A DNA stretch of 64,000 nt from Ectobius pallidus (Eukaryota; Arthropoda; Insecta; Blattodea; Ectobiidae): positions 68,837,073 through 68,901,072 of the forward strand of contig CAXKWD010000006.1 of NCBI GenBank assembly GCA_964059195.1, given 5' to 3'. The notes below the pieces were generated by a model, which was given only the letters and a program-made list of their open reading frames with translations, did no database searches and was not told where the DNA came from. Shown here in pieces: positions 13,435 to 25,582 of the stretch (position 1 is the first letter of the stretch; each line of letters begins with the position of its first letter). The position numbers and the translations under genes were made by a program.

Positions 13435-13940
13435 TTATGTACTGTACGTGCTGAGATGTTTTAACTCGGCTGGCGTGGGCAGCCTTCCAAGCAAGTAGAG
13501 GTTAGTGGAGGGAGGTAATACTGCACAAATTTAGTGTACTGTGTACCCCTCCCTACCAGCTACAGTGGTATTAATGAGAGGTGGCAGTCAGATGCGCGTG
13601 AGAGAGGTGACGCATGTAGGAGGAATCATGGGGAGGGGTAAAAATGTTGATCTGCACTAGGAGGAGAGGAGAAGCGATTGTAACAAGGTCTCTTGTTTCT
13701 TCACTGCATTATACGATCTGACCTCACTGAAAGCAACGATACAACTAACCCATACACCCCTCCATGCAGTAAGAATGTTTATTGGACTCGTCTGCATCTA
13801 CTGAGCATCCATGCTTGGACTGCCACGTCTGATTAATACCACTGTAATTCTTTACTTTGAGAGCGGTGGCACCCCCCTCTCTAGCTAAAACATAGCTGGT
13901 CAGAATATATATATATATATGTGTGTGTGTGTGTATACTT
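13435..13940. repeat. imperfect inverted-repeat element with a TA/TG microsatellite at its right edge
   Basis: The segment TACAGTGGTATTAAT...AGGTGGCAGTC (about 13562-13593) is repeated in inverse as ACTGCCACGTCTGATTAATACCACTGTA (about 13818-13846). Weaker complementary blocks extend outward (TAACTCGGCTGG against the AGCTGGTCAG region). It ends in a (AT)n(GT)n tract at about 13906-13935. It is probably an old foldback element with no coding potential. Confidence 0.5.
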
Positions 13941-14719
13941 TCATACATATTTTGACATACTTCTAGTAAACTGTCACTTACACAACAATTAAGCCATCAA
14001 TTATTAATAATTTGTGGTAAAAGATTCTTGTACATTTTTCAACGTAATTTTATGGAATTATGATTTTTGTGCTATTATGTACCGGTAATAGTAGGGATCA
14101 TGCCGAAGAGGCTTTACTACATATAATACGTTTTACTGAGGTATTTTAGGCTATCCCTTTCAGCGGTAAAGGCAGGTTTTTCACATTATGTAGGTACCCT
14201 TATAGTTTTTAATTTATTCACCCTATTTTCGTTCTTACATTCCATCATAGGCCTACAGGTTCTTACACACCGCTGAATTAAAAAAAAATATTTTCTAGGA
14301 GAATCCATTTATTTATACTCAGGCACTTATTTATTTTTCATTTTATGTTACCAAACATTATAGTAAAATTACCCTTTTAAACGAATCACATATAAATTAC
14401 ATTACAATAGCAACCAATGCAACCACTTTCGTTATGTACGTTTTGAATCTACGGCAACCGCGCCGGCAAGTCACCTGTCGAGACAAGAACAGGAGATTAT
14501 GACCCTAACAATGGTTGTGTATTAAAAAGGTTTTGCCAGAATATACGTAAATTTCGTATGTATTTTTGTAAAAGAAAAGCTTGCAGTAACACTATGGTTT
14601 TTGGTCACCTATCTCAACTTTGTTCTGTGACTTATTAATAGTATACACGCAGCAAAATATACTTGTAAAAAGTTACATGTAACAAGTTAAACATTTCCCA
14701 CTTCGTGCGGGAAAGGTAA
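13941..14719. other. intergenic DNA, no gene seen
   Basis: It contains the second diverged copy of the 12.6-kb repeat (about 14165-14245). Toward its right end comes a patch rich in AAGTTACATGTAACAAGTT-type palindromes that leads into the next repeat. Confidence 0.45.
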
Positions 14720-14997
14720 AACTTGTTATGTAACACAAAAATCTGTTATATAACACAAAGTTATATGTAACAACTTTTATGTATTTGTAACAATTTTGAA
14801 AACGTGTTATATAACTTAAGCTATATTAACAAGTTACATAGTGTAAACGAGGCTAACTTGTTATATTATAACACAAAAATAAGTTATATAACACAAAGTT
14901 ATATGCAACAAGTTATATGTATTTGTAACAATTTTGGAAAACGTATTATATAACTTGAGTTATATTCACAAGTTACATAGTGTAAACGCGGCTTAAG
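14720..14997. repeat. two diverged ~145-bp tandem units rich in GTTATATAAC palindromes
   Basis: Units start at about 14720 and 14865 with AACTTGTTAT. Each ends with the block AAGTTACATAGTGTAAACG followed by (A/C)GGCT. They are full of short palindromes related to TAACTTGTTATATAAC, as in hairpin MITEs. The second unit runs straight into the 242-bp array. Confidence 0.6.
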
Positions 14998-15684
14998 GGT
15001 TAGGCCTATATGCTATATTTTCTACCATTAAATACATATCACGTTTTTTAAAATTGTATCCCTACATATCCTCTATTATGATGACATTTTATAAGAATAA
15101 TGCTTAAGACTTAATCTTCACGCTAACAGTTTTAAATTTTAGTTTTAAAATATTTACTTCGAGATTGGACCAAACTTCTTTTGAATATAATCCAGTCCCA
15201 GTTATATTCACAAGTTACATAGTGTAAACGCGGCTTAAGGGTTAGGCCTATATGCTATATTTTCTACCATTAAATACATATCACGTTTTTTAAAATTGTA
15301 TCCCTACATATCCTCTATTATGATGACATTTTATAAGAATAATGCTTAAGACTTAATCTTCACGCTAACAGTTTTAAATTTTAGTTTTAAAATATTTACT
15401 TCGAGATTGGACCAAACTTCTTTTGAATATAATCCAGTCCCAGTTATATTCACAAGTTACATAGTGTAAACGCGGCTTAAGGGTTAGGCCTATATGCTAT
15501 ATTTTCTACCATTAAATACATATCACGTTTTTTAAAATTGTATCCCTACATATCCTCTATTATGATGACATTTTATAAGAATAATGCTTAAGACTTAATC
15601 TTCACGCTAACAGTTTTAAATTTTAGTTTTAAAATATTTACTTCGAGATTGGACCAAACTTCTTTTGAATATAATCCAGTCCCC
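14959..15684. repeat. three near-identical 242-bp tandem repeats
   Basis: Units begin at 14959, 15201 and 15443 with GTTATATTCACAAGTTACAT and end with TATAATCCAGTCCCA. The three copies look identical by eye, so the amplification is recent, or it is an assembly artefact. The unit has no long reading frame. It includes the right end of the preceding palindromic repeat, so amplification started inside that element. Confidence 0.9.
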
Positions 15685-16409
15685 AAATTGAACTTCAATC
15701 TATTTTTGTCAGAGGGTGTTTGTAAAATATCTTCGTCGTTGTAGGGAGTGACTTCTAATGTTATTAGAGTAGGAAATTTGCCAGGACCAAAGAAAGATCA
15801 CTAGATGGCCTTAGTTACACAGATATTTGAATGTAACTGATATGAACTGTAACATGGTTTAGGTTATGTTTAGACCTACGCATATCATAATACCCAGGAA
15901 CTATATTCCTATAAAACAAATGGTAAAAAGTTTTGAGCTTCAAAAATAGTAATATTGACTCTTTTCTCTATGAATACACGGCATCAAGGGTTTCTGGAGA
16001 CCAATACCCCTAATATTTGTGATTGCAGAGAATTATTGATTTGATCTGTGTCATGTTCAGTTAATGGAAACAAGCCATAGATCCATCAGCCGCATATTTA
16101 CTACCATTGCTCTCATACTAAAAGTAGGGTCCATACTATTAGAACTTACCAGCAACTAGCAATATCTGTAAATGGTGCACTACCGTTATTGCCTCTCACC
16201 ATAATATCTCAGCATCGGTATATGTTATATAATGTGTCATATAGGAGAAACGCAATCACATAAAGCACAGTAACACACTGCTTTTATAGCTGGGGAGCAT
16301 AAACACGGGTAAAAATTATAATTATTTAGCACACTGCTCTGGCAAGTAAAATGACTGTTTAGATTACACTGTTGTTGTTATGATAAAGGTATAATTTTTT
16401 GACCGAGCG
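15685..16409. other. intergenic DNA, no gene seen
   Basis: No coding region, RNA gene or repeat with clear ends. Confidence 0.45.
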
Positions 16410-17180
16410 AAGTGAACTCAATCGTTCAGAATTTTGGCTGTTTATCTGTAAATTTGTGTTTTATGCAGCCACACCCAAACGCATTGTTCGCTTTTCTTCC
16501 CATTTGACACAATTTTCTAGAATTCATTAAAAACAACGCATGTGCAAGGATTTGTATTTTTTAAATTCAGTTTCAATATGGTGGCGGTTTCAGTAGTTCC
16601 GTATCCTGTGATGTTATGCCTCTTCCGATGATTCTGATCAAACGATTCATGATATAAAAATCTGAAGACTATATCCAACCTCGACTAAAAAAGTTTGTTT
16701 CAGTACATTTTTGACATAACTTTGATAGTTTACCGGTATTTCGTCTGCTTCTCTGTATTTTTTTTTTTTTTTTGTTACGCAGTCACGACCAAACGTGTTA
16801 TTCGATTGTCTTCCAATTTTGCAGTGATGTTCAAATAACATACGTGTATATGTAAGCAATTTTATTTTTTATTCTGTTTAAAGACGGTTTCGTTCCGTTT
16901 CATGAATTTTTCAACTTCTTTGAACTATTCTAGCCAAACGGTTTATGCTATAACATTTTAAAAACTACTTCCACTATCAAATTAAAATTTTATACAACTT
17001 TGAGTACATAATCTCCAATGGTTTACTTTCATTTCGTACGTTTATCTGTAAATTTGTTTGATACACAGTCACGATCAAACGTGTTGCTCAATTTCCTTTC
17101 AGTATGGCAGCGTTATTCCTTGAACTCATTAAATACGATGTACTTACCAGGATTTCTTTTCTATTCTGTTTCAAGATGAA
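16410..17180. repeat. old tandem array, about three diverged ~300-bp units
   Basis: The block GT/CCACGAYCAAACG occurs at about 16470, 16782 and 17067. Each time it is followed by a TTTTCTTCC- or TTTCCTTTC-like block and by an ATTAAA(A/T)AC(A/G)A-type block. Each is preceded by TTTATCTGTAAATTTG or a poly-T equivalent. Divergence is high and no gene is seen. Confidence 0.55.
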
Positions 17181-17384
17181 GCGCAGATCTCAGTTTTTCT
17201 CTTGGGGACGCGGGGTCTACTGTTCACAAGGTAGTTGGAGTAAGTGGAATCCTGGTTTGAGTTTGTAAAATATCTTTGAATTAAAAAATTGCAAATACTG
17301 CATTAATTTATACAGGAGTGAAAGGGCGGAGATGTAATTATTAAATAGTCAAATATTTGGCCTGTACAGTATTTACTTGTTAAA

Positions 17385-17675
17385 ATTTACTAGCAGGTGC
17401 CCGCGATTATTTTCTCAACTGCTAGATTTTTTAAAGTAATTTATTTATCATAAAAATAATTAAACATTATTTTTATTAACACTGACAACGTTTTTACATA
17501 AATTGCAGCAAGAATTACATAATTTTATTCTTAATTATATTTTTTAACGTTAAAAATATAAATAATTAAACAAACAAAACGAATCTTATGCTGCCATATG
17601 GGCACACAAATTTGAAATTAAACTATTAAAATTAACTATAGATTCATAAACCTTACCCAAATCATAAACGATTTT
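17385..17675 (+). mobile_element. GTGCCCGCG-headed dispersed repeat, subfamily A, copy 1
   Basis: It starts TACTAGCAGGTGCCCGCGATTATT and continues CTCAACTGCTAGAT. It aligns over about 290 bp with 21435-21740, ending near AGATTCA...ACCTTACCCAAATCAT. The body has no coding potential. The GTGCCCGCGGCTTCGCCCGCG head is shared with the cluster at 22.8-25.0 kb and, as I recall, with many dispersed arthropod repeats. Confidence 0.6.
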
Positions 17676-19032
17676 ATTATGTCTCCTCGAATATATTTAA
17701 GTTCTGGCATTAAAAATAAAAATTTTGCAAATTCGCTCCTTAGTGTGCACTTAGATTGTGAAACAAAGGTATTGTCGAAATTCCAAGTCTCTACCTATTA
17801 CTATAGTTTAGGCTATACATTATCTGTCAGTCATTCAATCAGTCAGGACAAAGACGCATATATACATAGAGATTATGGAGGACTCAAGTACGAGCTAAAT
17901 TCTTGTCATATGGAAACGTTTAGACATAGTACAAGAATGTGTTAATTGAAATTTTCAAAAGCTGAAATAATTCTAATAAGTTTTAATTAAAGTAAATGAA
18001 GTACCCGATTCACTTTTAATTTTAATCGTATTGTTGTAGGGTAATAAGTTAGGACTATAACAATTTTTAAATAACAAGAAGACGTATTTAAAGCTATGGC
18101 TATGCCTGTGAAATATCCTAACTAATGTAAATAAGCCTCTATAAAATTTTTTAAGTAAAGCTCCAAACGCCAGTTTTTATTTCCATTTTTTATTAACTAT
18201 TCGAAAGTTTTGAAATAATCAATAAAAGCATGCCTTTGAATGCAGTCCAAAGGTTCAATATTACCAACCTTTTATTTTCAATTTAATACCCGAAAAGTCC
18301 CGAGGTGTAACCCAAGGCTTGTACACTATAGTTTACTGATCTCGGATGTAGCTCTCTACAAACTTTGTTCTAGAGATTGTGCTCTTAAGGTCAGATATTC
18401 CTACTTGGCTTCCCATTATAATTATAGTTTCAAAAAGTTCGTTCTAAAGCATTTATTACACTCGTTACTTAAAATACTGAGTTCACTTAATAATGCCTGT
18501 GATGTGGTGCTACGAAAATAATGACATTTTTATTGAAATGCTATAGTTAGCCTAATACGAGTATTATAAGTGTCACAAGGCCATAATTGAATACGATGTT
18601 TCTCTTCTACTACCGTACAAGAATTGATGTAGTAACATCTAAGCAATATTGCAAATGTCTCAATAATAATTCATTAACAAATGCTACTGAAAAACCAATA
18701 TACGTTTACTAACATAGCCTAACCTAAATACATGCATTTCGGAAGCAGGTGGCGCAGCGGCAAACGACAGGCTTCTGTTATTTCAAATTAAATTTTTCAA
18801 TCCTCATTTTGCTGATAGTTTATATGTACCGGCGTGTTTACTGAAAATAGTAAAATCGTTGTATTTTTACTACTTTCAATTTTTTCCCACTATGGCAACC
18901 GGATTACTTTTCTTTATTCCGGTTTTCATTTTGGGCTCCTTAGGACTTCGAACCCGCCCTCATAGCGGGGTATGCAGGGCCACTGTTTGTATGAAGAAAA
19001 AATAGAGGAAGAAATAAATATAATATAACAAC
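17676..19032. other. intergenic DNA, no gene seen
   Basis: Open frames at 17679-17945 and 18240-18521 are the longest here. They show no domain, no codon bias and no convincing splice context. A possible degraded SINE lies at about 18745-18990 (GGTGGCGCAGCGG at its start). Confidence 0.4.
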
Positions 19033-19542
19033 CAGGGCCCGGATTTTGATGACATGTCATCTTTTAACTGGTACATCATGAACATTGCCCACTAGTGCAG
19101 GTATTCTGATCATGACTCCTAGATTACAAAAATGGCAATTTTCAGGGTCATTTTTGGTCATTTTTAATTTTAAAGTCAATATTTTTTCAGATTGTGTTGT
19201 TTCTTGCATTATATGGAGTTTTTGTGCATTTATTTACATTTAATATTATGAGAACTCTAAATAATCTTATTTAAATAGATCTTGTTATTTTAATTTTGAT
19301 ACTGAAAGACGGTGTTTGCTGTTTGCATTTAACCATATGTGCCAATTAGCTAATTACAAGCCTACAAAACGGGGTCAAAAACGTTAATGTAGAATAGACA
19401 CAAATCTGATGAATAAACCAGCATTTTCACATGAATTTTTGGGTCGTTTTTAATAATTTTTGGGTCATATTTCTATATTTTTCCAGTCATTTTATAGCTA
19501 CTTTTTTAAAAGTACTTTTAGGTCATCAAAATCCGGGCAATG
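19033..19542. mobile_element. hAT-type MITE, 510 bp, with 8-bp target duplication
   Basis: The ends are CAGGGCCCGGATTTTGATGAC and, as reverse complement of the right end, CATTGCCCGGATTTTGATGAC: inverted repeats of about 21 bp with two mismatches. Flanking 8-mers are ATAACAAC (19025-19032) and ATAATAAC (19543-19550), 7 of 8 identical. An 8-bp duplication and a CAGG-type terminus are typical of hAT. There is no transposase, and the interior has GGGTCRTTTTT(A/G)-type repeats. Confidence 0.75.
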
Positions 19543-19550
19543 ATAATAAC

Positions 19551-21434
19551 AAAAATTGTAATTTTTTGTTGTTGAGAGTATTAAAGATTTACCACCTTTA
19601 AATAATTTAAAAGTGTAGGCCTATAGAGTTATTTCTTCCTAAGCCTATAGGAAATTCAGATATAGACACACAGAATAGCACCTACAATCAGTACACGCGC
19701 TCATGCGGCGAGGTCTGTGTTAATATAATGGGCAGACGAGCGAGGCAACAAAGCAAGAGTGGATTAACATCAAAAGCGGCAACACGTGACGAGTGAGTAA
19801 TAATGTCTGGCTTAATCGTCTCATTAAAACCAAACAGGATCAAGAATCAAGCCATGTTAGATCTCCAAATTTAACGAATAGGCTGTTAGAGGGATCTAAC
19901 CTTGTTCACTGGGAAAAGCATAAACGAGCTGCAGTTCGTTATATCATTTGTCGTTTCTGTTAACCCTCTCATGTGAGTTATATCATGATTGAATCTACAA
20001 ACAAAGTTCGTTAGGAAAATGTGGAAGCAATCCGCGATTGATTAAATTGTTGCAGTTGAACCCTTTGCTCGCAAGGCATAAGCGCCATTGGTCAGCAACG
20101 CGGTTCTCGCGGGCGCCACTGACAGCTCTTAGATGCCCGCCTTATAATTATTTTGTGCATCTTTAAAAAGTGTGTTGTTAGATAAATAATAGAATGGCTG
20201 TCGAGTATTTTGTAAATTAAACATCTTTCTTATGCACTCCTCATTAGCCGAACAATTTGAAACTCTAATCCTCTGATCGTATGCTCATTCTGATGACGTC
20301 TTAATAATACAAAAATAATAATGTATAAAAATATAAAGAAAATTTTCATTTATGTACATTTATTTAACACAAACTTTCAATAAATTTTGTAGAACTGGCA
20401 ATAATGTTCTGCACACGTGGTAAAAATAGAGCTGCCAGCAATTACTGTAGTCAACAACGCTCAAAAAGGACTTACAGACAGATTTTATTATCCTTGTGAG
20501 ACCATTAAAAGGTGTTTGGTGATGGTTAAATGCCCCGGTGTGAGCCAACTTTTAACACAGTAAATTGTGTGACTTTTTGGTTTGTTGCTTATACCTCTTG
20601 AACGTTTGGTCATAGTGAAAAATGGTGCTATGCAAAAAACTGATAAAATTCTCTACACGTATGTAGGCCTATGTATACTTTTTATATAAAAAATCGACTT
20701 TATTTGAAGGATTTCCTAGCATTATGTGATTCCTCTGACTTAATTCAGGAGGTTGATAGTCTGTACTACCACCTCCCGATAAAATATTTATCTGCCACAC
20801 AGGGAACTTATCTGAATGTTGGACAAGACTTGCGTGCTCCAAGTAATCAAGAGAACGGAGTGGCCGACAAACCATTAACTGCCAGATAGGCAGACTTGGT
20901 AGAAACAAAATGGTAGCTCACTGGATCTTCTTTCCCACATGAATTCCAGAATTGATACTGGGAGATTTAACTTGCAAAATTATGCCGTTTTACACTCACA
21001 TTTGAATGATATAGAATTGAACAAATTTATTAAAATTCTTAACGATATGTTATGATGTAGGCCTACAATAATTTCATTTTCAAATATTCAAACACAGTAC
21101 GATCAAGTTGTCGCACCTAGCGGAAGCCGCTAAACTAGTAAAAACACACCTCGGAGCTCACCGGTATACTATTCAAGCTATGAAATGTTACTGCACTCTT
21201 ACCGATAGCTGTTCGGCGGTGGTATTACAAGATATTTTCCAGTTAAGTTAATTGGAAGGTACGTATCGAAAGGATTTATCGGGAGGTGGTAGTGCAGGCC
21301 AAAGATTTTACATGAGCGCCACATTACTTACATTATTGTACTGTAAGTGAAACAAATCTAAATTGATTCCGAAAAGTATCGCACATGTGACTACCAGGTT
21401 CTAAAAATTAGTATTTTTTAACTAAGCTATGTTA
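19551..21434. other. intergenic DNA, no gene seen
   Basis: Overlapping frames on both strands at 20669-20908 show no known protein pattern. No RNA gene is seen. Confidence 0.45.
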
Positions 21435-21740
21435 TTTTACTACTAACAGGTTCCCGAGGCTTCGCCCGCGATTATTTACTCAACTGCTAGATGTTTCGTT
21501 CGTATCATTTATTTAACATAAAAATATTAAAAACATATTTATTACTACTGACATCGTGTTTACATGAATTTCATGAATTGAATAATTTTATTTGTAATTA
21601 TAATAATCTAAGTAATAAATACAAATAATTGAATGAATAAAAGGAATCTTGCGCTACCAATTAGGCATATAGATTTGAAATGATACGATTAAAGCGTACC
21701 ACAGATTCAAGACCTTTACCCAAATCATGCATAAACAATT
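21435..21740 (+). mobile_element. GTGCCCGCG-headed dispersed repeat, subfamily A, copy 2
   Basis: Its head CTAACAGGTTCCCGAGGCTTCGCCCGCGATTATT and CTCAACTGCTAGAT body align with 17385-17675 to the shared end near TTTACCCAAATCAT. It is non-coding. Confidence 0.6.
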
Positions 21741-22804
21741 AAAAAGATTAATAATTAAACAGCTTAAAACCCGACTTTGAGTTACATTTTCAAATATTGT
21801 GTTTGATTATGGCCCCATTTCATTTCTATAGCCTAGTAACATTTCAGTCTTTTCGATGGACTTCCATTTTTCTTAGTTTTGATATCTGAAATGAAATTTA
21901 TTGATCTCTCTGATATCACTTATGTCCAGGTATTGTGAATTAATGTAACCTTATATCAATTAGACACTTTTGTGGTTACAAAATTATTCCGTAATGTTTT
22001 GAACATAAAAATAGTCCTAATTATTATAACATATTTCTGGGTTAGTAATGAAATTATCATTTTCAATTCACTGACAATAAGCATTGATATTACATATCAC
22101 TTTTAAAAATCAGAGAACGCAAAAATCCATAATTTTTTGCAGTGAACACTGGTTGTATACCATCTTCTGTTAATTTAAAGTCTAGTAGGCACTTTCTGTG
22201 AAATATTTATCATGCACAGTCGTTTGGGAACCCTGCTTTACGAGCTTTGTTACCTCAGGTTCTTCCATTCTACGTACGTAAATTTAATGTGATTTAGAAA
22301 GCCTATTAAAGTGAAGCCTAAGCCCCTTATATATGGCTGGCACTGGTCAATGTATTTAGGGAAAAGAGAGAGGGTTGTGTAGCATTGAAATAAATGGATT
22401 TTGCATTTAACTAGGGAAAACTATAAAAACTAATTTCTTGTTCTTAAGCACTTTGAAGAGGGAAATAATTTTCGGTTGAAACATTTTAAAATAATGTCTT
22501 AAACCTTACTTATATTTTTTGCAACGACTCGAGATATGTTTACTATAGGTCTATATTCTATATTCCTTTTGCCGCTAGCTATTTATTTTCACTAAACAAT
22601 AAATACATCATCAATGATTTATAGAGAGTCAGAATAGCCTACAACATTTGTTCATGCAATGTAAATTTATTTATAAACAAAACATATATATATATAACAG
22701 AACCAATGAACAATAACAAGATTTCATTTTAATAAAGCTAATAGCACAAAAAATTTATGTACTGATTTTGTGCTTTCTTTTCTTTATAATTTGCAAATAT
22801 ACAG
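21741..22804. other. intergenic DNA, no gene seen
   Basis: It includes a short (TA)n run at about 22684-22697. Nothing else is recognised. Confidence 0.45.
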
Positions 22805-25045
22805 TACTAGCATGTGCCCGCGGCTTCGCCCGCGATAATTATTTCAAGAATCAAAAATTAAAAATTAAGAGCATAATAGTTAAATCATATTTATTAACAC
22901 CTAAACCACGTGGAGTGCATTCCACGATTAGGTAGCGTCACCTGGTAAAAGCGATTTCAGATTCGAATTCCTTGGCCCAGAAAACCCCTGTATAGCGAGT
23001 TTCGTTCAAATCGAACGGTGTTTAACCATATTTAGGGTTCGTTTTCCTATCCTCCTTCCGTGTAGGTTGAAAATGTCATATGTCTGTGGGCCTTGACACT
23101 CTAAACAAATGAATCGACCAGCGTGGGCTTACAACATTCAAGCGATCGCGATGCTTTTATTTCCACGGTATGACAAAAATAGCCAAATCCAACTGCAATT
23201 GATTTGACATTGAAATGTATTACTGGAATCTGATTCTTCGACAGCGCTAAGATCACGTTTTCTGCCAGTTTTTCACTCATAACTCGCGAATGAAAGCTAA
23301 AATTAAAAATTCGGCTTCGAGGTGCATTCGCCCACCTTTCAGTCCATCTATCTTTAAAATTTCAGATCTCTGCGTTCAGTAGATTTCGATGGGCATCGTG
23401 GACAGACAGACAAACAGCATGTGCCCGCGGCTTCCCCCGCGATAATTATTTAAAAAATTAAAAACTAAAAGTTAAGAGCATAGTTAAATCATTATAATTA
23501 TTAACACCTAAATCACGTGGAGTGCATTCCACGATTAGGTAGCGTCCCCTGGTAAAAGCGACCTCAGATTCGAGTTCCTTGGCCCAGAATACCCCTGTAC
23601 AGTGAGTTTCGTCCAAATCTAACAATGTTTGACCATATTTAGGCCTATATTGATTATCCCTCTTCCGTGTAGGTTGAAAATTTCATATGACTTAGGGCCT
23701 TGATATTCTAAACAAATGAATCGTCCAGGATGGACTTACAAAATCAAGCGATCGCCCGCGATAATTATTTCAAGAATTAAAAATTAAGAGCATAATAGTT
23801 AAATCATTATATTTAATAACACCTAAATCACGTGGACTACATGTCACGATTAGATAGCGTCGCCTGGTAAAAGCGATCTCAGATTCGAGTTCCTTGGCCC
23901 AGAAAATCCCTGTATAGTGAGCTTCGTCTAAATCGAACGATGTTTAACCATATTTAGGTCTATGTTGATTATCCCTCTTCCGTGTAGGTTGAAAATTTCA
24001 TATGTCTACGGGCCTTGATATTCTAAACAAATGAATCGACCAGCGTGGGCTTACAACATTCTAGCGATCGCGATGCTTTTATTACCACGGTATGACAAAA
24101 ATAGCCAAAGCCAAAGCCAACTGCAATTGATTTAACATTGAAATGTATTACTGCAATCTGATGCTTCGACAGCGCTAAAATCACGTTTTCTGCCAGTTTT
24201 TCACTCACAACTCGCGAACGAAAGCTAAAATTAATAATCCGGCTTCGATGCGCATTCGCCGACCTTTCAGCCCATCTATGTTTAAAATTTCAGATCTCTG
24301 AGTTCAGTAGATTTCGCTGGGCATCGTGGACAGACAGACAAACACGTCCTTTTATTATTTTAAGATAGCATGTGCCCGCGATAATTATTTCAAAAATTAA
24401 AAATGAAGAGCATAACAGTTAAATCATTATATTAACACCTAAATCATGTGGACTACATATCAGGATTAGATAGCCTCACCTGGTAAAAGCGACCTCAGAT
24501 TCGAGTTCCTTGGCCCAGAAAACCCCTGTATAGTGAGTTTCGTCCAAATCGAACAACGTTTGACCTTATTTAGGCTAATATTGATTATCCCTATAATAAT
24601 AATAACAATAATAATAATAATAATAATAATCCTCTTCGGTTAGGTTGAAAATTTCACATTATGTTTGCGTGCCTTGACATTAAAAACAAATGAATCGACC
24701 AGCGTGAGCTACAACATTCAAGAGATCGCGATGCTTTTACGTCGAAGGTTTGACAAAAATAGCCAAAGCCAAGTGTAATTGATTTGTATTACTGAAAACT
24801 CATGCTTCGAAAACGGAATAAATACACGTTTTCTGCCCGTTTTTCACTCATAACTCACGAACTAAAGCGAAAATTAAAATTCCGGCTTCGAGGTGCACAT
24901 TCCAACCCTTTAGTCCGCCTATGTATAAAATTTCAGATCTCTGCGTTGAGTAGATTTCGCTGGGCATCGCGGACAGACAGACGGAGGACAGACAGACGGA
25001 AGACAGACAGACGGAGGACAGACACTTCCTTTTATTAATATATAA
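22805..25045 (+). repeat. head-to-tail cluster of four GTGCCCGCG-type repeats, subfamily B
   Basis: Heads (GCATGTGCCCGCG and variants) occur at about 22811, 23418, 23750 (partial head) and 24367. Three of the units run through shared blocks (ACGTGGAGTGCATTCCACGATTAGGTAG; CCTTGGCCCAGAAAACCCCTGTA; CGTGTAGGTTGAAAAT; AATGAATCGACCAGCG) to the common tail GGCATCGTGGACAGACAGACAAAC. The unit at 23418 stops short, and the next begins at GCGATCGCCCGCGATAATTATTTC. Divergence between units is moderate. There is no reading frame of note. The last copy carries an (AAT)n insertion (24594-24632). Confidence 0.75.
24972..25024 (+). repeat. GACAGACAGACGGAG minisatellite
   Basis: There are three to four copies of a 16-bp GACAGACAGACGGAG/AGA unit at the 3' tail of the last repeat of the cluster. 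Other copies of the family end in a single GACAGACAGACAAAC, so the tail has expanded here. Confidence 0.75.
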
Positions 25046-25580
25046 GATAGCAAATAGTTATGGACTAACCACGCTCGTTTATGACTTTTAATCCTCTATC
25101 GTTGCTTCCCATCTTTTCCTTACTATAGGCCTACATAAGAATTTTCCTAACCTCTTTGAAAAGCATGTAGCCCTATTAATCGAGCAGCAGATTTTCTTAG
25201 CCTATATGATACTTATTTATTCAGTTCTAATAGTTTTTTGTCTCAAGTAATTTGTTTCCCTACATTCTAATGCAATGTGCAAGGAATCGTCTTTATTACT
25301 GTATAATAATCAAATTCATTTACCCTTCTGCCGAGAGTTTTTACATACATTTATCTATGACCCGGTTACGTTAGTTAAGATAAAAAATATATTATATGCG
25401 TATGTTATTTTTTAAAAACCTGGTAGCAATAAATGCAATAAATTGATTAAATATTTTTCAACATTAATTAATTTAATTAATTTAATATTAAAATACGCCA
25501 TATATGAAGGAATAATGGAAAGCGATAGATCAACATAAGTATAGAACAGGCAAAATTTAAATGGATTGATATTAGTGAAC
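25046..25580. other. intergenic DNA, no gene seen
   Basis: AT-rich sequence without a supported feature. Confidence 0.45.
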
Positions 25581-25582
25581 TA

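Noticed and set aside
17679..18521. Two 88-93-codon plus-strand frames as small genes
   Set aside because: There is no recognisable motif or coding signal, and chance frames of this length are expected in 64 kb of AT-rich DNA.
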